This document shows positions 63,826 to 64,000 of a DNA stretch of 64,000 nt, piece after piece. The position numbers were made by a program, and so were the translations under genes. Source of the stretch: Chinchilla lanigera (taxonomy: Eukaryota; Chordata; Mammalia; Rodentia; Chinchillidae); the NCBI RefSeq assembly GCF_000276665.1, contig NW_004955465.1, forward strand, positions 7,087,283-7,151,282, written 5' to 3'. Under the pieces are notes generated by a model. It ran no database searches and had not been told where the DNA came from. It was given only the letters and a program-made list of their open reading frames with translations. Each line of letters begins with the position of its first letter. Positions within the stretch are counted from its first letter, which is position 1.

Positions 63826-64000
63826 TTTTCTCCTCTTCTCTTCTCTTCTCTTCTCTTCTCTTCTCTTCTCTTCTCTTCTCTTCTCTTCTCTTCTCTTCTC
63901 TTCTCTCCTCTCCTCTCCTCTCCTCTCCTCTCTTCCCTTCCCTTCCCTTCCCTTCCCTTCCCTTCCCTTCCCTTCCCTTCTCCTCTCCTCTCCTCTCCTC
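63826..64000 (+). repeat. Pentanucleotide pyrimidine microsatellite, runs off the window
   Basis: Successive arrays of TTCTC (63830-63905), TCCTC (about 63905-63931), CCCTT (about 63934-63979) and TCCTC again. It continues past the end. Confidence 0.97.

Overview
This window is ordinary nuclear DNA from a placental mammal, most likely a non-murid rodent. The evidence is a mix of B1-type SINEs, tRNA-derived ID-like SINEs, B1+ID composites, MaLR (MT/ORR1/MST-type) LTRs, L1 fragments, ancient MIR, MER5A, MER20 and MER2-like DNA transposons, and simple repeats. The ID-like SINE here ends in GGTACCGG before its A-tail. That is not the murine form, and I cannot name the species from it. There are no prokaryotic features, no CRISPR array and no intronless gene.

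One real gene is present and is invisible to simple ORF calling because its exons are short. It is LY86 (MD-1), the secreted lipid-binding partner of CD180/RP105, on the minus strand. Exons 2, 3, 4 and 5 lie at 47932-47846, 45257-45129, 22748-22696 and 19309-19226 (stop at 19228-19226). A 3' UTR runs to an AATAAA signal at 18919-18914. All splice sites are GT/AG, the phases chain correctly, and the four exons encode 117 residues, which is what I recall for the human protein from residue 46 to its end. Exon 1 (signal peptide and N-terminus) was not found and probably lies to the right of the window.

Layout: 1-18.9 kb is intergenic DNA downstream of LY86, with L1, MIR and LTR relics. 18.9-19.3 kb is the 3' UTR and last exon. 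19.3-22.7 kb is intron 4, with a MER2-like transposon split by an L1 and a young SINE that contains the assembly gap. 22.75-45.1 kb is intron 3, rich in nested repeats. 45.26-47.85 kb is intron 2, largely filled by a sense-oriented MaLR provirus. 47.93-64 kb is read as intron 1, with a MER20, L1s, SINEs and two repeat-poor stretches. The window ends inside a pentanucleotide microsatellite.

I found no new gene system. The observations most worth a second look are the LY86 exons, the MaLR element inside intron 2 with a still-open gag-like frame, three L1 copies with inverted 5' ends, several nested insertions, and recent activity of the GGTACCGG-ending SINE.
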